Assembly: GCA_035649575.1 (NCBI GenBank)
Contig: DASRJH010000106.1
Coordinates: 1 to 6,621, forward strand
Length of the DNA stretch: 6,621 nt
Reading direction: 5' to 3'
DNA from: DASVAL01 sp035649575
GTDB taxonomy: Bacteria; Planctomycetota; UBA1135; UBA2386
A program made the position numbers and the translations under genes. The notes under the pieces are model-generated. The model worked only from the letters and a program-made list of their open reading frames with translations, did no database searches and had not been told where the DNA came from. Of the stretch, positions 6,000 through 6,621 are shown one piece after another; positions within the stretch are counted from its first letter, which is position 1; each line of letters starts with the position of its first letter.

Positions 6000-6621
6000 C
6001 GGCGGACCCGCGCGTCCGCGGGGAGCGCTCCGCTACCTTCCGGCTCGAGTTCGCCGGCGCCGTTCTGTTCACCTTCTGGCCCGCGCTGCTCGGCACCTAC
6101 GTCGCCGACGACCTGCGGCTGCTCGCGCACAACCCGGCCGTGCAGACGGGCGACTTCGGCGCGCTGCTCGTGCGGCCGATGTTCGGTGCCGAAGGTGGCT
6201 ACTGGCGGCCTCTGACGATGCTCGCGCTGTGGCTCGGCAACACGATCGGTGGAGCCACCGGCGTGCATCTGCTCTCGCTCCTTCTGCACGTCGCGAACAC
6301 GCTCGCCGTGCGCGCGCTGGCCGCGCGCTTCGTGCCGGGCACCGCCGCGGCGTGGACGGCGCTGCTGTTCGCCTTGCATCCGGCGCAGGTCGAGAGCGTC
6401 GCCTGGTGCGCGGCGATCAACGATCCACTGTGGGTCGCGTGCGCGCTGCAGGCGATGCTCGCGGCCGTTCGCTGGCGCGACGCCGGTGCACGCGGCCTGC
6501 CGTGGGCCGCGGCGGCGTGTGTGTTCGCCGCGCTGTGCGCGAAGGAGATCGGCGCCGCCGCGATCCCGCTCGCGCTCGCTGCGGTGTGGTGGGTGCCTGC
6601 CGCTGGCACCGTGGTCTCGCG
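5990..6621 (+). CDS. TMTC/PMT-like GT-C family membrane glycosyltransferase, 5' part (3' end outside window)
   Basis: The frame opens after a TAG at 5960-5962 and runs off the right edge, giving 210 visible codons. There is no in-frame ATG before 6179, so the start must be GTG 5990 or GTG 5996. GTG 5990 is preferred because GAGG (5977-5980) lies 9 bases upstream. Landmarks are YVADDLRLLAHNPAV (37-51), with the acidic pair Asp40-Asp41 in the first extracytoplasmic loop, then YWRPLTMLALW (71-81), a GVHLLSLLLH helix, HPAQVESVAW (130-139) and AKEIGA (184-189). These match the TMTC/dolichyl-phosphate-mannose-type GT-C family, which transfers sugar from a lipid phosphate carrier on the outer side of the membrane. 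Family members often have TPR repeats at the C-terminus, which would be outside this window. The sugar and acceptor are unknown. It is divergent from the SGNH gene and may share its control region. Confidence 0.8.
   Translation, partial: MGVTADPRVRGERSATFRLEFAGAVLFTFWPALLGTYVADDLRLLAHNPAVQTGDFGALLVRPMFGAEGGYWRPLTMLALWLGNTIGGATGVHLLSLLLHVANTLAVRALAARFVPGTAAAWTALLFALHPAQVESVAWCAAINDPLWVACALQAMLAAVRWRDAGARGLPWAAAACVFAALCAKEIGAAAIPLALAAVWWVPAAGTVVS

Noticed and set aside
5708..6379. N-terminal extension of the SGNH protein to 749 residues
   Set aside because: It would run 390 bases into the divergent glycosyltransferase, is low-complexity, and places the natural N-terminal membrane helix in the middle of the protein.
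1..6621. CRISPR arrays, tRNA/rRNA genes, transposases, integrases, toxin-antitoxin or phage-defence genes
   Set aside because: No spaced direct repeats, tRNA-like folds, transposase motifs or terminal inverted repeats were seen on either strand by reading.

Overview
This window comes from a very GC-rich bacterium. Its genes have strong G/C bias at third codon positions and use ATG or GTG starts. Secreted hydrolases, large GT-C membrane glycosyltransferases and small unassigned membrane proteins would fit a high-GC Planctomycetota genome. The C-terminal module of the secreted hydrolase points the same way. Myxococcota or another GC-rich environmental lineage cannot be excluded, because no rRNA or marker gene is present.

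Layout, left to right: (1) 3-1520 (+), the 3' part of an AftB-like GT-C glycosyltransferase, cut by the left edge. (2) 1521-1808, a spacer with a short minus-strand frame that may be a gene remnant. (3) 1809-3104 (+), a secreted alpha/beta hydrolase with Ser198 and His297 and a probable Asp260. (4) 3105-3200, a spacer with a -10-like box and two back-to-back hairpins. (5) 3201-3599 and 3596-4048 (+), two overlapping genes for small three-helix membrane proteins that look like ancient tandem paralogues. (6) 4049-4129, a short convergent spacer. (7) 4130-5707 (-), a three-helix membrane protein with an N-terminal extracytoplasmic domain and a C-terminal SGNH/GDSL esterase domain. (8) 5708-5989, a divergent spacer with a strong inverted repeat and a promoter-like site. 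(9) 5990-6621 (+), the 5' part of a TMTC/PMT-like GT-C glycosyltransferase, cut by the right edge.

Three of the six genes (the two GT-C enzymes and the membrane SGNH protein) have architectures typical of assembly and acyl modification of cell-surface glycans outside the cytoplasmic membrane. A loose envelope-glycan neighbourhood is therefore reasonable, but strand changes and spacers show they are not one operon. The only clear operon is the pair of small membrane proteins, joined by an ATGA overlap.

I found no CRISPR array, insertion sequence, integrase, tRNA, rRNA, toxin-antitoxin pair or recognisable defence system. The better candidates for a second look are the paralogous membrane pair with its structured leader, the SGNH protein's extracytoplasmic domain, and the inverted repeat in the divergent spacer.
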